A stretch of DNA of 64,000 nt from Tessaracoccus timonensis (GTDB taxonomy: Bacteria; Actinomycetota; Actinomycetes; Propionibacteriales; Propionibacteriaceae), in assembly GCF_900343145.1 (NCBI RefSeq), contig NZ_LT996886.1:2418001-2482000 (forward strand), written 5' to 3'. Of the stretch, positions 1-9,233 are shown in pieces. Position 1 is the first letter of the stretch, and each line of letters starts with the position of its first letter. The notes beneath the pieces are model-generated. The model was not told where the DNA came from, ran no database searches, and saw only the letters and a program-made list of their open reading frames with translations. The position numbers were made by a program, and so were the translations under genes.

Positions 1-1
1 G

Positions 2-538
2 CAGCCTCTGGTTCGCAACACTGACGTTCCCGGCTTTGCGTTGGCTCTTGAGCGCTCGGGTGCTCCGACGCCGAGGCGAGTGGCGATCGTCGGGAATGGT
101 GCTACCGCGCGGTCGATCACGCTGGCGGTGGCTCAGTTGGGTGCCGAAAGCATCGTGATTGTGGCTCGTAGCCTCGAGCGAGCCGAAGGGCTGCGGAAGT
201 TTGCCGCTGGGCTGGGGCTGAGCGCCGAGGCGCAGTTGCTCTCCGACGCGCTGGAGCCGGTGGATTTGCTCGCAAGCACGGTTCCTACGCTCGCGACTCA
301 GCCTCACGCTCGGCGCTGGGCAGAATGCGCGACGACGATCTTCGATGTGGTCTACGACCCGTGGCCCACGCCCCTTGGGGTCGCCGCGAGCGAGCTGCAC
401 CGTCGGGCATTGTCGGGCCTGGATCTGCTCGCCGGACAAGCTGTCGATCAGTTCTTCTGGCTCACGGGGCAACGGGTCACGTTCGAGATGTGCCTCTCAG
501 CTGCCGAGCAGGAACTTCGCCGGCGTGAGACTCTCTGA
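2..538 (+). CDS. aroE: Shikimate dehydrogenase, 3' part (5' end outside window)
   Basis: The frame is open from the first bases and encodes the last 178 residues of a shikimate dehydrogenase, which reduces 3-dehydroshikimate to shikimate with NADPH. The visible part starts inside the substrate domain at NTDVPGF (family form NTDxxGF) and continues into the Rossmann dinucleotide domain with [13 protein letters not shown], a version of the family's GxGGxxRA loop. The conserved C-terminal helix region is present ([16 protein letters not shown]). It stops 13 bases before the aroC ATG, so the two genes are probably co-transcribed. The GNGATARS loop is somewhat unusual, but the overall match is clear. 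Confidence 0.85.
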   Translation, partial: QPLVRNTDVPGFALALERSGAPTPRRVAIVGNGATARSITLAVAQLGAESIVIVARSLERAEGLRKFAAGLGLSAEAQLLSDALEPVDLLASTVPTLATQPHARRWAECATTIFDVVYDPWPTPLGVAASELHRRALSGLDLLAGQAVDQFFWLTGQRVTFEMCLSAAEQELRRRETL

Positions 539-551
539 AAGAATGATCGGC

Positions 552-1736
552 ATGCTTCGTTACCTCACGGCCGGTGAATCGCACGGTCAGTCCCTCATTG
601 CCACCATGGAAGGCATCCCCGCTCACGTTCGCGTGGGGGAGAAGGAGATCGCGCATAACCTCGCCCGACGCCGGCTGGGGGCCGGACGCGGGGCCCGAAT
701 GAAGTTCGAAGCCGACGCGCTGCGCCTCCTGGCTGGCTTTCGTCACGGAGAGACCCTCGGATCGCCGATTGCTATCGAGGTCGGCAACACCGAATGGCCG
801 AAGTGGGAGCAAGTGATGGCGCCCGGCGAGGTGGATCCCGACGAGCTCGCTTCCCTCGCGCGCAATGCGAAGCTGACCCGCCCGCGTCCCGGCCACGCGG
901 ATTTGGTGGGCATGCAAAAGTACGGCTTCGACGAGGCCCGCCCTATTTTGGAGCGCGCATCTGCGCGTGAAACGGCAGCCCGCGTCGCGCTCGGCACCGT
1001 CGCCATGGCGTTCCTCGACCAGGCGCTGGGCATCAAGGTGCTGAGCCACGTGGTTGAGCTCGGGCCGGTGCGCTCCGAGAGTACGAAACGCCCGACGTGG
1101 GAAGATCTCGAGGCGATCGACGCCGACCCCGTGCGTTGCTTCGACGCCGCGGCATCGGCCAGGATGCAGGCGGAAGTTGAGGCGTGTCACAAGGAGGGCG
1201 ACACGCTCGGTGGTGTCGTTGAGGTGATCGCCGAGGGCGTGCCTCCTGGCCTTGGCTCGCACATCCAGGGCGACCGTCGGCTCGACGCGCGCCTCGCCGG
1301 CGCACTCATGGGCATTCAAGCCATCAAGGGCGTCGAGGTTGGCGATGGGTTTGAGCTCGCCCGTACCCGAGGCTCCAAGGCCCACGACGAAATCCTGCCA
1401 GGTATCCGTCGCGCCACCGATCACGCGGGCGGCACCGAAGGCGGCATGTCCACCGGCGAGTTGCTGCGCGTGAGAGCGGCGATGAAACCCATCGCGACGG
1501 TACCCCGCGCGCTGCGCACGATCGACGTCTCGACGGGCGAGCCCGATTCCGCTCACCATCAGCGCAGCGATGTATGCGCTGTGCCGGCGGCGGGCGTCGT
1601 CGCGGAGGCGATGGTGGCGCTAGTGCTGGCCGAGTGCGTGCTGGAGAAGTTCGGCGGCGACGCCGTCGCGGAGACGCGTCGCAACGCCACCGCGTACCTC
1701 GACGAAGTCCGCGAACGGGGGCTGGGGCTGGCATGA
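552..1736 (+). CDS. aroC: Chorismate synthase
   Basis: Catalyses the last step of the shikimate pathway, EPSP to chorismate, with reduced FMN as cofactor. The 394-residue product begins [12 protein letters not shown], the canonical family N-terminus, which is why the ATG at 552 is preferred; an in-frame ATG at 543 would add only three residues. Family blocks follow in order: [13 protein letters not shown] near residue 40, [11 protein letters not shown] near 75, [24 protein letters not shown] segment near 110, [12 protein letters not shown] near 135, and a C-terminal [13 protein letters not shown] helix. Its TGA overlaps the aroK ATG in an ATGA junction, so aroC-aroK-aroB read as one translationally coupled unit. 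Confidence 0.96.
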   Translation: MLRYLTAGESHGQSLIATMEGIPAHVRVGEKEIAHNLARRRLGAGRGARMKFEADALRLLAGFRHGETLGSPIAIEVGNTEWPKWEQVMAPGEVDPDELASLARNAKLTRPRPGHADLVGMQKYGFDEARPILERASARETAARVALGTVAMAFLDQALGIKVLSHVVELGPVRSESTKRPTWEDLEAIDADPVRCFDAAASARMQAEVEACHKEGDTLGGVVEVIAEGVPPGLGSHIQGDRRLDARLAGALMGIQAIKGVEVGDGFELARTRGSKAHDEILPGIRRATDHAGGTEGGMSTGELLRVRAAMKPIATVPRALRTIDVSTGEPDSAHHQRSDVCAVPAAGVVAEAMVALVLAECVLEKFGGDAVAETRRNATAYLDEVRERGLGLA

Positions 1737-2227
1737 GCATGGTGTTCATCGGCGCGCCTGGTGCCGGGAAAAGCTCCGTAGGGAAGCGCGTCGCGCGGAA
1801 ACTCAACCTCACATTCGTCGATGTCGATGCCCGCATCGAAGAGGTGCTGGGGAAACCCATCAGCGAGATCTTCGCCGACGAGGGGGAGGCCTACTTCCGG
1901 CAAGCTGAGGAGGAAGCCACCCTCGAGTTGCTGGATGCCGCCGACGTGGTCTCGCTCGGCGGCGGCGCCGTGATGAACGAGCGCATCCGCGAAGCACTGC
2001 AAGGCCACGAGGTGATCTGGCTGAGGGTGTCTGCGGGCCAGGCCGCGCGTCGCGTAGGCATGAACACCGTCCGCCCGCTTCTGCTGGGCAATACACGCGC
2101 GACGCTCATCAAGCTGCTCGCTGAGCGCACGCCGTTCTACGAGGCATGCGCCACGCAAACGATTGAGACGGATGGGCGTGGCACAGCCGAGGTGGCCGAC
2201 CAGATCGTCGCGGAGCATCAGCAATGA
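1733..2227 (+). CDS. aroK: Shikimate kinase
   Basis: Phosphorylates the 3-hydroxyl of shikimate with ATP. The 164-residue length is normal for the family. A P-loop (GAPGAGKSS) lies at residues 7-15, the shikimate-binding DVDARIEE segment (DxD) near residue 30, the GGGAV loop near residue 78, and the lid arginine in NTVRPLL near 114. The start is the ATG of an ATGA overlap with aroC; a longer upstream reading frame exists but lies inside aroC. The stop overlaps the aroB ATG in the same way. Confidence 0.95.
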   Translation: MSMVFIGAPGAGKSSVGKRVARKLNLTFVDVDARIEEVLGKPISEIFADEGEAYFRQAEEEATLELLDAADVVSLGGGAVMNERIREALQGHEVIWLRVSAGQAARRVGMNTVRPLLLGNTRATLIKLLAERTPFYEACATQTIETDGRGTAEVADQIVAEHQQ

Positions 2228-3285
2228 TCACCGTCCACTCCCAGCAGCATCCCTACGACGTGCACATCGGCGCCGGGGTACTCGACGGCATCGCTGCGGC
2301 GAGCGAGGGGTGCTCCCGTATCGCCGTCGTCTTCCCCGACCACCTGCCGCAACTGGCGGACGCCGTCGCAACACACGTAGCAGGCAACGTCGTGCGCATT
2401 CCCGTTCCCGACGCGGAGGCGGCCAAGACTGCAACGGTGCTGCAGCACTGCTGGAACGAATTCGCCAAGGCCGGATTCACCCGCAACGATCTGGTGGTCG
2501 GCATCGGCGGGGGAGCGGTGACCGACCTTGCCGGCTTCGTAGCCGCAACCTGGCTCCGTGGCGTCGCGTACATCTCCGTGCCAACCTCCGTGCTCGCCAT
2601 GGTGGACGCGGCGGTGGGCGGCAAGACGGGCATCAATCTCGAGGCGGGTAAGAACCTTGTCGGCGCGTTCTACGAGCCGCGCGCGGTGTTCTGCGACTTC
2701 GATTTTCTCTCGACGCTTCCGTCGCGCGAACTGCGCTCCGGCATGGCTGAAGTGGTGAAGTGCGGCTTCATTAGTGACTCACACATTCTCGCTCTGGCAG
2801 CGCGGGATGATCGGCTCGATGTGTCGGGAACCACCTTCGCGGAACTCGTTCGGCGAGCTATCGCGGTGAAAGCCGACGTGGTTGCCGCCGATCTTCGCGA
2901 GGCGACGTCCGTCGGGGACAAGGTGGGACGCGAAGCCCTCAACTACGGGCACACCCTGGGCCACGCCATCGAGACATCCGAACACTATTCGTGGCGCCAC
3001 GGCGAGGCGATTGCTGTGGGCATGGCTTGGATCGCTCGAGTCTCTCGCCACCTCACGGGCCTCGAAGATGACACCGTCGCCCTCCACGACGAACTCCTGC
3101 GCTCGTTGCAACTGCCCACGTCCTACGACGGGGACTTCGCCACGCTGCGTCACGTGATGAGCCTCGACAAGAAGTCGCGCGGCCAGGCGCTGCGGCTCGT
3201 CTGCCTACGTGAGGTGGGTTCGCCGACCATCGTTGTCAGCCCCGACGAAGCCGCGCTAGAAGCGTGCTATGCCGAGCTTGCCTGA
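2224..3285 (+). CDS. aroB: 3-Dehydroquinate synthase
   Basis: Converts DAHP to 3-dehydroquinate using NAD+ and a divalent metal. The 353-residue protein shows the NAD-binding GIGGGAVTDLAGFVAATW block near residues 93-110, SVPTSVLAMVDAAVGGKTGI near 120-140, the metal and active-site segment AEVVKCGFI near 178, and the metal-binding histidines in NYGHTLGHAIE (near 240) and HGEA (near 260). It is coupled to aroK by ATGA. Its last 17 bases overlap the start of the GntR regulator gene in another frame. Confidence 0.96.
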   Translation: MITVHSQQHPYDVHIGAGVLDGIAAASEGCSRIAVVFPDHLPQLADAVATHVAGNVVRIPVPDAEAAKTATVLQHCWNEFAKAGFTRNDLVVGIGGGAVTDLAGFVAATWLRGVAYISVPTSVLAMVDAAVGGKTGINLEAGKNLVGAFYEPRAVFCDFDFLSTLPSRELRSGMAEVVKCGFISDSHILALAARDDRLDVSGTTFAELVRRAIAVKADVVAADLREATSVGDKVGREALNYGHTLGHAIETSEHYSWRHGEAIAVGMAWIARVSRHLTGLEDDTVALHDELLRSLQLPTSYDGDFATLRHVMSLDKKSRGQALRLVCLREVGSPTIVVSPDEAALEACYAELA

Positions 3286-3964
3286 TACCGCCGGGGGATA
3301 CCTCCTCGCGCTCACCCATCTGCAAGAACAAGTGCTCTCCGGAGTGCTCACGGTGGGCGACCGCCTCCCGGGGGAGCGAGAACTCGCTGCAGAACTCGGC
3401 GTGAGTCGCGGTGCGGTACGCGAAGCGATCCGTGCCATGCAGGCGTACGGAGTGCTGGAATCACAGCCAGGCCCTGGACGCGGCACCCGGGTGATCGCGA
3501 TGCAGTCGAAGGCGCTCGGCCGGTTGTTCTCGCTGCACCTCGCCACCGCGTCGCAATCGCAGACAGACCTGACGGAGACGCGCATCGCGTTGGAGCGTGC
3601 GACGGCCAGCCTCGCGGCATCGACGGCGACGTCGGACGACCACGCTCGCCTGCAGCGCATCATCGACGCGATGGATGGCACCTACGAACTCGAGCCGTAC
3701 AACGATCTAGATACCGACTTCCATCACTGCATCGCCCAAATCTCGGGCAACCCGCTCCTGCGTGACCTCACAGTGGCAATCCGTGAGGCGCTACGTCGGC
3801 CCATCTTGCAAGCCTCACTCGGCGTCGACCGCTGGGCGGATATCCGCACCATGCTGTGCGAACAACACCGATCGATCTACGACGCCATCCGCAGCGGCGA
3901 CGGCTCGCATGCCGCAGACCTCGTCGAGCACCACATCCGCGACGCTGCGACGGCGCTGTTCTAG
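3269..3964 (+). CDS. GntR/FadR-family regulator, probable lactate-responsive LldR/LutR
   Basis: A 231-residue repressor-type protein. An N-terminal winged helix-turn-helix (residues about 10-75) carries GDRLPGERELAAELGVSRGA, the hallmark GntR motif, and the C-terminal all-helical FCD domain keeps the metal-ligand pattern (D in NDLDTDFHHCIAQISGN near 145-160, and histidines in LCEQHRSIYDAI and LVEHHIRD). The FadR/LldR branch includes lactate and pyruvate sensors. Immediately downstream are lactate permease and lutABC, and two GGT-N3-ACC operators lie before the permease, so control by L-lactate is inferred. The ATG at 3269 overlaps aroB by 17 bases, so some expression may come from aro read-through. 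Confidence 0.85.
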   Translation: MPSLPDTAGGYLLALTHLQEQVLSGVLTVGDRLPGERELAAELGVSRGAVREAIRAMQAYGVLESQPGPGRGTRVIAMQSKALGRLFSLHLATASQSQTDLTETRIALERATASLAASTATSDDHARLQRIIDAMDGTYELEPYNDLDTDFHHCIAQISGNPLLRDLTVAIREALRRPILQASLGVDRWADIRTMLCEQHRSIYDAIRSGDGSHAADLVEHHIRDAATALF

Positions 3965-4087
3965 GCGATACCTCGACTGAGCGCACAACAGATGCTGATT
4001 TAGGGCCGTGCCGGCCCGTTTTGTGAATCTGGAGTGCACACAGTCGAGCGAGTGGTCTGGCTCAGCTCGTAAACCGCCCCCAATGCA

Positions 4088-4114
4088 TTGACAAATTGGT
4101 CGGACCGTTATAAT
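4088..4114 (+). promoter_or_regulatory. Promoter of the lactate permease / lut operon
   Basis: A perfect TTGACA (4088-4093) and a perfect TATAAT (4109-4114) are separated by 15 bases, in a 206-base gap between the GntR gene and lldP. Consensus hexamers of this quality are rare by chance in DNA this GC-rich. The spacer is 2 bases shorter than ideal. A GntR-type operator half-fills the spacer, which suits repression by occlusion of RNA polymerase. Confidence 0.7.
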
Positions 4115-4136
4115 TTACGACATACGGTAGTACCAA
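4094..4136 (+). promoter_or_regulatory. Two GntR/FadR-type operators (GGT-N3-ACC)
   Basis: Operator 1 reads AATTGGTCGGACCGTT (4094-4109), centred between the -35 and -10 hexamers. Operator 2 reads ACGGTAGTACCAA (4124-4136), just downstream of the -10. Both share the GGT-N3-ACC dyad; operator 1 has the perfect left half AATTGGT and operator 2 the better right half ACCAA. The FadR subfamily consensus is TNGTNNNACNA and E. coli LldR/PdhR sites are close to ATTGGTNNNACCAAT. Centres are 28 bases apart. Binding by the adjacent GntR protein is inferred. Confidence 0.65.
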
Positions 4137-4170
4137 AGTGCTGTTGTAGGCAGAACAACGGAGTTCAACC

Positions 4171-5862
4171 ATGACCTTGCTTGAGACATTCGTCCCAGAG
4201 ACGAACCCCACCGGACAGCTATGGCTGTCCGCACTCTTGGCTTCGCTGCCCATCATTTGCATGCTTGTCACGCTGGGAGCGTTGCGATGGAAGGCCCACT
4301 ACGCGGCGTTGGCGTCGTGGGGGATCGCGCTCATCGTCGCGATTGCAGCCTTCCGGATGCCAGCGGTGATGGCGCTGTCCACGAGCGTGCACGGCATCCT
4401 CTACGGCATCTTCCCGATCGTCTGGATCCTGCTCACCGCAATCTGGATGTACGAGGTGACGGTGAAGTCGGGGCGCTTTGAAGATCTTCGACGCACGTTC
4501 TTCCTCATTTCGGATGACCCGCGCGTCGTCGGCCTCATCATCGCATTCTGCTTCGGCGGTCTTCTCGAAGCCCTGGCTGGCTACGGTGCGCCGGTAGCCA
4601 TCGCCGCCGCCATGCTGATCGCCGTTGGTTTCTCACCCATTCGCGCCGCCATGGTGGCGCTGCTTGCCAACACCGTCCCGGTGGCGTTTGGCGCCGTCGG
4701 ACTACCCATCGTCGTGGCGGCACAGACCGCTGAGCTGGACGTGCTCGCCGTCGCTCCGATCAGCGGGCGGATCACCGCCATGCTGAGCCTCGTCGTTCCG
4801 TTCCTCATCCTGCTCGTGATGGACGGCGCCAAGGGCCTCAAGCAGTGCTGGCCCGTCGGTCTCGTCATCGGTGTCTCCTTTGGCGTCACCAAGTGGATCG
4901 TGAGCTCCACGCCGCTGTTCAATCTGACCGAGATGTTCGCGGCCGTGGTCAGCATCGCTGTTACGCTCGGCTTCCTCAAGCTGTGGCACCCAACCGGCGG
5001 GGCCGACGCGAAGGGGCGCATCAGCGAGATGATGGCGCCCGAGGCTGAGAAAGACTGGCAACCCGCAGTCCACGACGACGCTGACCAGCCCGAGCTCACC
5101 ACCAACCGCATCGTCATGGCGCTCGTGCCCTACCTGATGGTGATCGTGGTATTCGGCATCGCGTCCATCCCTGTGGTGAAGACCTTCTTGAAGTCGCTCG
5201 ATGTGAGTTTCGCATGGCCGCTGCTTGGCAACCTCATGGGCCTCGACGGCAGCCCGGCCTCGCACCAGACCTACACGCTACTGTGGGCATCGTCGCCAGG
5301 CATTCTGCTCGCAATCGTGGCGATTCTCACCGGCGTCGTCTACAAGATGTCGCTCGGGCAAACCTTCGCGGTGCTGTGGGAGAACATGAAGAAGATGCGG
5401 TTCTCCGCTCTCACCATCGGTCTCGTCGTGGCGCTGGCCTACGTGATGGGCGACTCGGGCCAGACACTCGCCCTTGGCTTCTTCATTGCTACAGCCGGAT
5501 CCATTTACGCGGCCCTGTCACCAATTCTTGGCTGGATTGGCACCTACGTGACCGGCTCGGATACCTCCGCAAACATCCTGTTCTCTGGCCTGCAGTCCAC
5601 CGTCGGTCAGGAGATCGGCCAAGGCAGCCATCTCGGAGTGCAGGGCATGCGTGAACTGCTCGTTGGCGCCAATGCCGCAGGCGGCGTCGTGGGCAAGATG
5701 ATCTCGCCCCAGTCGCTCACCATCGCCGCTACTGCCATCGGCCTGGTCGGCAGCGAGTCTGTGGTGTTGCGTAAGGTCTTCAAATGGAGCCTCATTCTGC
5801 TCGCACTGATGTGTGTCATCGTCGGATTGATGTCGACACCGGTCCTCAGCTGGCTGATCTGA
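4171..5862 (+). CDS. lldP: L-lactate permease
   Basis: A 563-residue integral membrane protein of the LctP family (lactate:H+ symport; some members also take glycolate). Hydrophobic segments fill the chain from about residue 20 to the end, with a hydrophilic loop near residues 275-310 (MMAPEAEKDWQPAVHDD). Family blocks include FGGLLEALAGYGAPVAIAAA near 130-150, VAFGAVGLPIVVAAQ near 172, and GSDTSANILFSGLQ near 466. It starts 57 bases after the TATAAT box and is followed after 11 bases by lutA. The arrangement permease-lutABC with an upstream GntR gene is a standard lactate-utilisation locus, fitting an organism that uses lactate as carbon source. Confidence 0.93.
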   Translation: MTLLETFVPETNPTGQLWLSALLASLPIICMLVTLGALRWKAHYAALASWGIALIVAIAAFRMPAVMALSTSVHGILYGIFPIVWILLTAIWMYEVTVKSGRFEDLRRTFFLISDDPRVVGLIIAFCFGGLLEALAGYGAPVAIAAAMLIAVGFSPIRAAMVALLANTVPVAFGAVGLPIVVAAQTAELDVLAVAPISGRITAMLSLVVPFLILLVMDGAKGLKQCWPVGLVIGVSFGVTKWIVSSTPLFNLTEMFAAVVSIAVTLGFLKLWHPTGGADAKGRISEMMAPEAEKDWQPAVHDDADQPELTTNRIVMALVPYLMVIVVFGIASIPVVKTFLKSLDVSFAWPLLGNLMGLDGSPASHQTYTLLWASSPGILLAIVAILTGVVYKMSLGQTFAVLWENMKKMRFSALTIGLVVALAYVMGDSGQTLALGFFIATAGSIYAALSPILGWIGTYVTGSDTSANILFSGLQSTVGQEIGQGSHLGVQGMRELLVGANAAGGVVGKMISPQSLTIAATAIGLVGSESVVLRKVFKWSLILLALMCVIVGLMSTPVLSWLI

Positions 5863-5873
5863 AAGGAATAAGC

Positions 5874-6644
5874 ATGACCACAGCCACATTTCCAGGTGCC
5901 GGGATCACGGTGGCACTGTTCGCCACCTGCATCACGGACACCATGAAACCATCCGTTCCCATCGCGACGGTGAAACTGCTCGAACGCCTCGGATGCAAGG
6001 TGGAGTTCCCGAAGGAACAGACCTGCTGCGGCCAGATCATGGCCAACACGGGCTACTTCAAGGAAACCGAGGGCACCGTCCGTAACTACGTGAAGAGCTT
6101 CGGCGACGCGGAGTACGTCGTCGCGCCCTCCGGCTCATGTGTGGCTTCCGTGCACCACCAGCACGAGATGATCGCCAACCATGTGGGCGACGCCGGCCTC
6201 GCCCGTGAGGCCGCCGCCACCGCGAAGCGCACCTACGACATCGCCGAGTTCCTCGTCGATGTGCTGCGTATCACCGATGTGGGGGCTTGGTTCCCGCACA
6301 AGGTGACCTACCACCCCTCCTGCCACGGCAAGCGCATGCTGAAGCTGGGGGACAAGCCCATGCAGCTCCTGGAAGCCGTCGGGGGCATCACGCTCGTCGA
6401 CCTGCCCGAGGCTGACCAGTGCTGCGGATTTGGCGGCACGTTCTCACTGAAGAACTCGGACATGTCGGTCGCCATGGCTTCCGATAAGGCTCGGCACGTG
6501 ATCGACAGCGGCGCCGAGTACGTCGTCGGCGGCGATCATGCGTGTCTGATGAACATCGGCGGCATGCTGCATCGCCAGCATTCCGGCGTACAAACTATCC
6601 ATCTCGTCGAGATCCTCGCTAGCACCAAGGAGGAAGCGCGATGA
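5874..6644 (+). CDS. lutA: Lactate utilisation protein A (Fe-S oxidoreductase subunit)
   Basis: A 256-residue protein with two CCG (cysteine-rich) domains that bind Fe-S clusters, as in LutA/YkgE and the GlcF C-terminus. First domain: CITDTMKPS near residue 18 and QTCCGQIMANTGY near 45. Second domain: TYHPSCHGKRML near 144 and ADQCCGFGGTFSLKN near 180. LutABC together oxidise L-lactate to pyruvate and replace LldD-type dehydrogenase. The ATG at 5874 follows an AAAGGAA ribosome-binding site; an upstream in-frame extension overlaps lldP and is rejected. The gene is coupled to lutB by ATGA. Confidence 0.93.
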   Translation: MTTATFPGAGITVALFATCITDTMKPSVPIATVKLLERLGCKVEFPKEQTCCGQIMANTGYFKETEGTVRNYVKSFGDAEYVVAPSGSCVASVHHQHEMIANHVGDAGLAREAAATAKRTYDIAEFLVDVLRITDVGAWFPHKVTYHPSCHGKRMLKLGDKPMQLLEAVGGITLVDLPEADQCCGFGGTFSLKNSDMSVAMASDKARHVIDSGAEYVVGGDHACLMNIGGMLHRQHSGVQTIHLVEILASTKEEAR

Positions 6645-8113
6645 CCGTCGAACGTTTGACCCCCGCCCCGCCAGAGGGAGCCTGGCTCGGTATCCCGCCG
6701 TTCCCCGAGGCGGTGAAATCTGAACTCGAGAACTCCATCCAGCGCAAGAACCTCCGCCACGCGACGAGCACCATCCGCGCAAAGCGCGTCGTCCGGGCCA
6801 GCGAGGTGCCGAACTGGGAGGAGCTACGCACCGCTGCGGAGCAGATCAAGAACCGCGTTGGGCGCCACCTCGATTACTACCTCGAGCAGGCCGAAGAGGC
6901 TATGACCAAGGCCGGAATCACCGTCCACTGGGCACGTGATGCGCAAGAAGCGAATGACATCGTCACGCGCATCGCGAAGCAGAAGGGCGTCGACGAGGTC
7001 GTCAAGATCAAGTCGATGGCCACCCAAGAAATCGACCTCAACGAGCACCTCGAGAAGGAAGGCATCGCCGCTTGGGAAACCGACCTCGCGGAGCTCATCG
7101 TGCAGTTGGGGCATGACCTGCCATCCCACATCCTCGTGCCAGCCATTCACCGCAACCGTTCCGAGGTTCGCGAGATCTTCGAAGCCGAGATGGGCCGCTA
7201 CGGCAAGCCAGCGCCCGAGGGCATCAGCGACGACCCGCCCGAACTCACCGCGGCCGCGCGCCTGCACCTGCGGGAGAAGTTCCTCCGCGCAAAGATGGCG
7301 ATTTCCGGCGGAAACTTCATCGTCGCCGAGACGGGCACGCTCGTCATCGTCGAGTCTGAGGGCAACGGCCGCATGTGCCTCACCCTTCCTGAAACGCTCG
7401 TCAGCGTCGTGGGCATCGAGAAGATCCTCCCCACATTCGAAGATCTCGAGGTGTTCCTCAAGCTGCTGCCGCGTTCGTCGACGGGCGAGCGAATGAACCC
7501 CTACACCTCCATGTGGACCGGCGTGCAGGAAGGGGATGGGCCGCAAGATCTCCACGTCGTGCTGCTCGATAACGGGCGCACCGATGTGCTCGCCGATCCG
7601 CTCGGCCGCGCCGCGCTGCGGTGCATCCGCTGCTCGGCCTGCTTGAACATTTGCCCCGTCTACGAGCGTGCAGGTGGCCACGCCTATGGGTCCCCGTACC
7701 CTGGACCCATCGGCGCCATCCTGAACCCGCAGCTGCGAGGGATCACGTCGAAGGTAGACCAGGCGCTGCCGTACGCATCGAGCCTGTGCGGAGCGTGTAA
7801 CGAGGTGTGCCCGGTGCGCATTCCGTTCACGGACATCCTCGTTGATCAGCGCCGGCGCGTGGCAGAGAAGAAGACGTCGAAGCATCCGACGGTGGAGCAA
7901 GGCCTCATGAAGATGGCCGGCTGGGTCATGTCGAAGGGCAGCCACCTCGAAACGGTGCAGCGCGCTTCCAAGACTGCCGGACACGTGTTCGGCAAGAAGT
8001 GGATTGGCCCACTGCCCGTTCCGCTGGTGAACAAGTGGACGAATGCCCGCGACGTTGAGCCACCACCCACCAAGACCTTCCGCGACTGGTGGAAGCAAGA
8101 GAAGAGGAGCTGA
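6641..8113 (+). CDS. lutB: Lactate utilisation protein B (Fe-S protein)
   Basis: A 490-residue subunit of the LutABC lactate oxidase, usual length for the family. The N-terminal LUD domain covers about residues 50-300 (block SGGNFIVAETGTLVIVESEG near 221-240). Two ferredoxin-like [4Fe-4S] motifs follow: CIRCSACLNICP near 328 and CGACNEVCP near 383. It overlaps lutA by ATGA, and lutC begins two bases after its stop, so the three are translated together. Confidence 0.93.
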   Translation: MTVERLTPAPPEGAWLGIPPFPEAVKSELENSIQRKNLRHATSTIRAKRVVRASEVPNWEELRTAAEQIKNRVGRHLDYYLEQAEEAMTKAGITVHWARDAQEANDIVTRIAKQKGVDEVVKIKSMATQEIDLNEHLEKEGIAAWETDLAELIVQLGHDLPSHILVPAIHRNRSEVREIFEAEMGRYGKPAPEGISDDPPELTAAARLHLREKFLRAKMAISGGNFIVAETGTLVIVESEGNGRMCLTLPETLVSVVGIEKILPTFEDLEVFLKLLPRSSTGERMNPYTSMWTGVQEGDGPQDLHVVLLDNGRTDVLADPLGRAALRCIRCSACLNICPVYERAGGHAYGSPYPGPIGAILNPQLRGITSKVDQALPYASSLCGACNEVCPVRIPFTDILVDQRRRVAEKKTSKHPTVEQGLMKMAGWVMSKGSHLETVQRASKTAGHVFGKKWIGPLPVPLVNKWTNARDVEPPPTKTFRDWWKQEKRS

Positions 8114-8115
8114 CC

Positions 8116-8769
8116 ATGGGAGCAAAGGAAGTCATCCTCGGCAGAGTGCGCAAGGCCCTACAAGATGTTCCTTCGTCGGAAAAAGCGACGGACATCGTTG
8201 TCGAGTGGGAGTATGGTCAACCGCTTGAGACGAAGGACGTCCTCGCCGATCTCGTCGAGAAAATTGAGGACTACCGCGCCACCGTCGTGCAGGTCGGCGA
8301 ATCCGATGTGAACAGTGCGCTGACCGAAGCGCTGAGCACGCTCGGCTCGGAGCATGTCGTGGTGCCCGACGGAGTCCCCGACGGTTGGCTGGAGGCGGTC
8401 AAGGCGGCGAACGTCACCGTGCACCTCGACGAACCGCAGCTCACGCACGATGAGCTCAACGAGATCGACACCGTGGTCACGACCTGCGCCGTCGCAATGG
8501 CGGATTCAGGCACGATCGCGCTCGACCATGGCCCCGGCCAGGGCCGACGTGCGCTCAGCCTCTTGCCCGACCGCCACGTCTGCGTGGTCCATGCCGATCA
8601 AGTGGTGAGCGATGTTCCTGAGGGGGTTGCCAGGCTGCGAGGCGCAGTGGATGATCGTCGCCCCATCACCTGGATTTCGGGGGGCTCAGCGACGAGTGAT
8701 ATCGAGCTGAGCCGAGTCGAAGGAGTGCACGGCCCCAGAACGCTGTACGTCATCCTAGTGACGAAGTAG
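8116..8769 (+). CDS. lutC: Lactate utilisation protein C (LUD domain)
   Basis: A 217-residue LUD/YkgG-family protein and third component of the lactate oxidation complex. The conserved core is TTCAVAMADSGTIALDHG (near residues 123-140) followed by RRALSLLPDRHVCVV (near 146-160) and the C-terminal SGGSATSDIELSRVEGVHGP (near 195-214). The ATG at 8116 has a GAGGAGC ribosome-binding site inside the end of lutB; the longer frame from 8089 is less likely. It ends the operon and is followed by a strong hairpin. Confidence 0.92.
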   Translation: MGAKEVILGRVRKALQDVPSSEKATDIVVEWEYGQPLETKDVLADLVEKIEDYRATVVQVGESDVNSALTEALSTLGSEHVVVPDGVPDGWLEAVKAANVTVHLDEPQLTHDELNEIDTVVTTCAVAMADSGTIALDHGPGQGRRALSLLPDRHVCVVHADQVVSDVPEGVARLRGAVDDRRPITWISGGSATSDIELSRVEGVHGPRTLYVILVTK

Positions 8770-8807
8770 CAACGCTTGGCCCCGAACCACGTCGAGGCCA
8801 ACAACAG

Positions 8808-8847
8808 CAGTGGGCGCCACCGGCAACAAGCCAGGTGGCGCCCACTG
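8808..8847. terminator. Perfect 14-bp hairpin between convergent genes
   Basis: CAGTGGGCGCCACC (8808-8821) and its exact reverse complement (8834-8847) flank a 12-base loop. It lies between the lut operon and the convergent csbD-like gene. There is no T-tract on either side, as is common in actinobacteria. It probably stops transcription from both directions. Confidence 0.8.
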
Positions 8848-8864
8848 TCTCGTGATCGACGAAG

Positions 8865-9077
8865 TCAGTCCTTCTTGTCAAACTTCTCGGTGATGTTGTT
8901 GAAGGTCTCAGCAGCCTTCTCCTTGAGGTCTTCTACGCCCTGCTTGGCCTTCGCTCCGAGCTGATCGAGCTTGCCTTCGGACTGCAGCTGCTCGTTATCG
9001 GTGGCCTCACCGATGCCTTCCTTGGCCTGACCCTTGAGGTCTTCAGCCTTGTTCTGAATGTCGTCTCCGAGTCCCAT
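8865..9077 (-). CDS. CsbD-family stress protein
   Basis: A 70-residue, lysine- and glutamate-rich, cysteine-free helical protein starting MGLGDDIQNKAEDLKGQAKE. The repeated NKAEDLKGQAKEGIGEAT segment is the CsbD family signature. CsbD proteins are small general-stress proteins of unknown mechanism. The ATG at 9077 is chosen because AAAGGAG sits seven bases upstream; a start nine residues earlier would place that ribosome-binding site inside the gene. It is divergent from efp. Confidence 0.85.
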   Translation of the reverse strand: MGLGDDIQNKAEDLKGQAKEGIGEATDNEQLQSEGKLDQLGAKAKQGVEDLKEKAAETFNNITEKFDKKD

Positions 9078-9233
9078 GGGATCTCCTTTCGTTGAGGTGA
9101 CCACTCGCCACCATCACAACCCACCCTATACGCGCCGATCAATGCCACCGGCAGTCGCGCACTCAGCATCCGCAGGGAGTCCAGTAGACTATCCTTCGGC
9201 CCGATACGGGTTCAGTCGAATGAAAGGCATATC

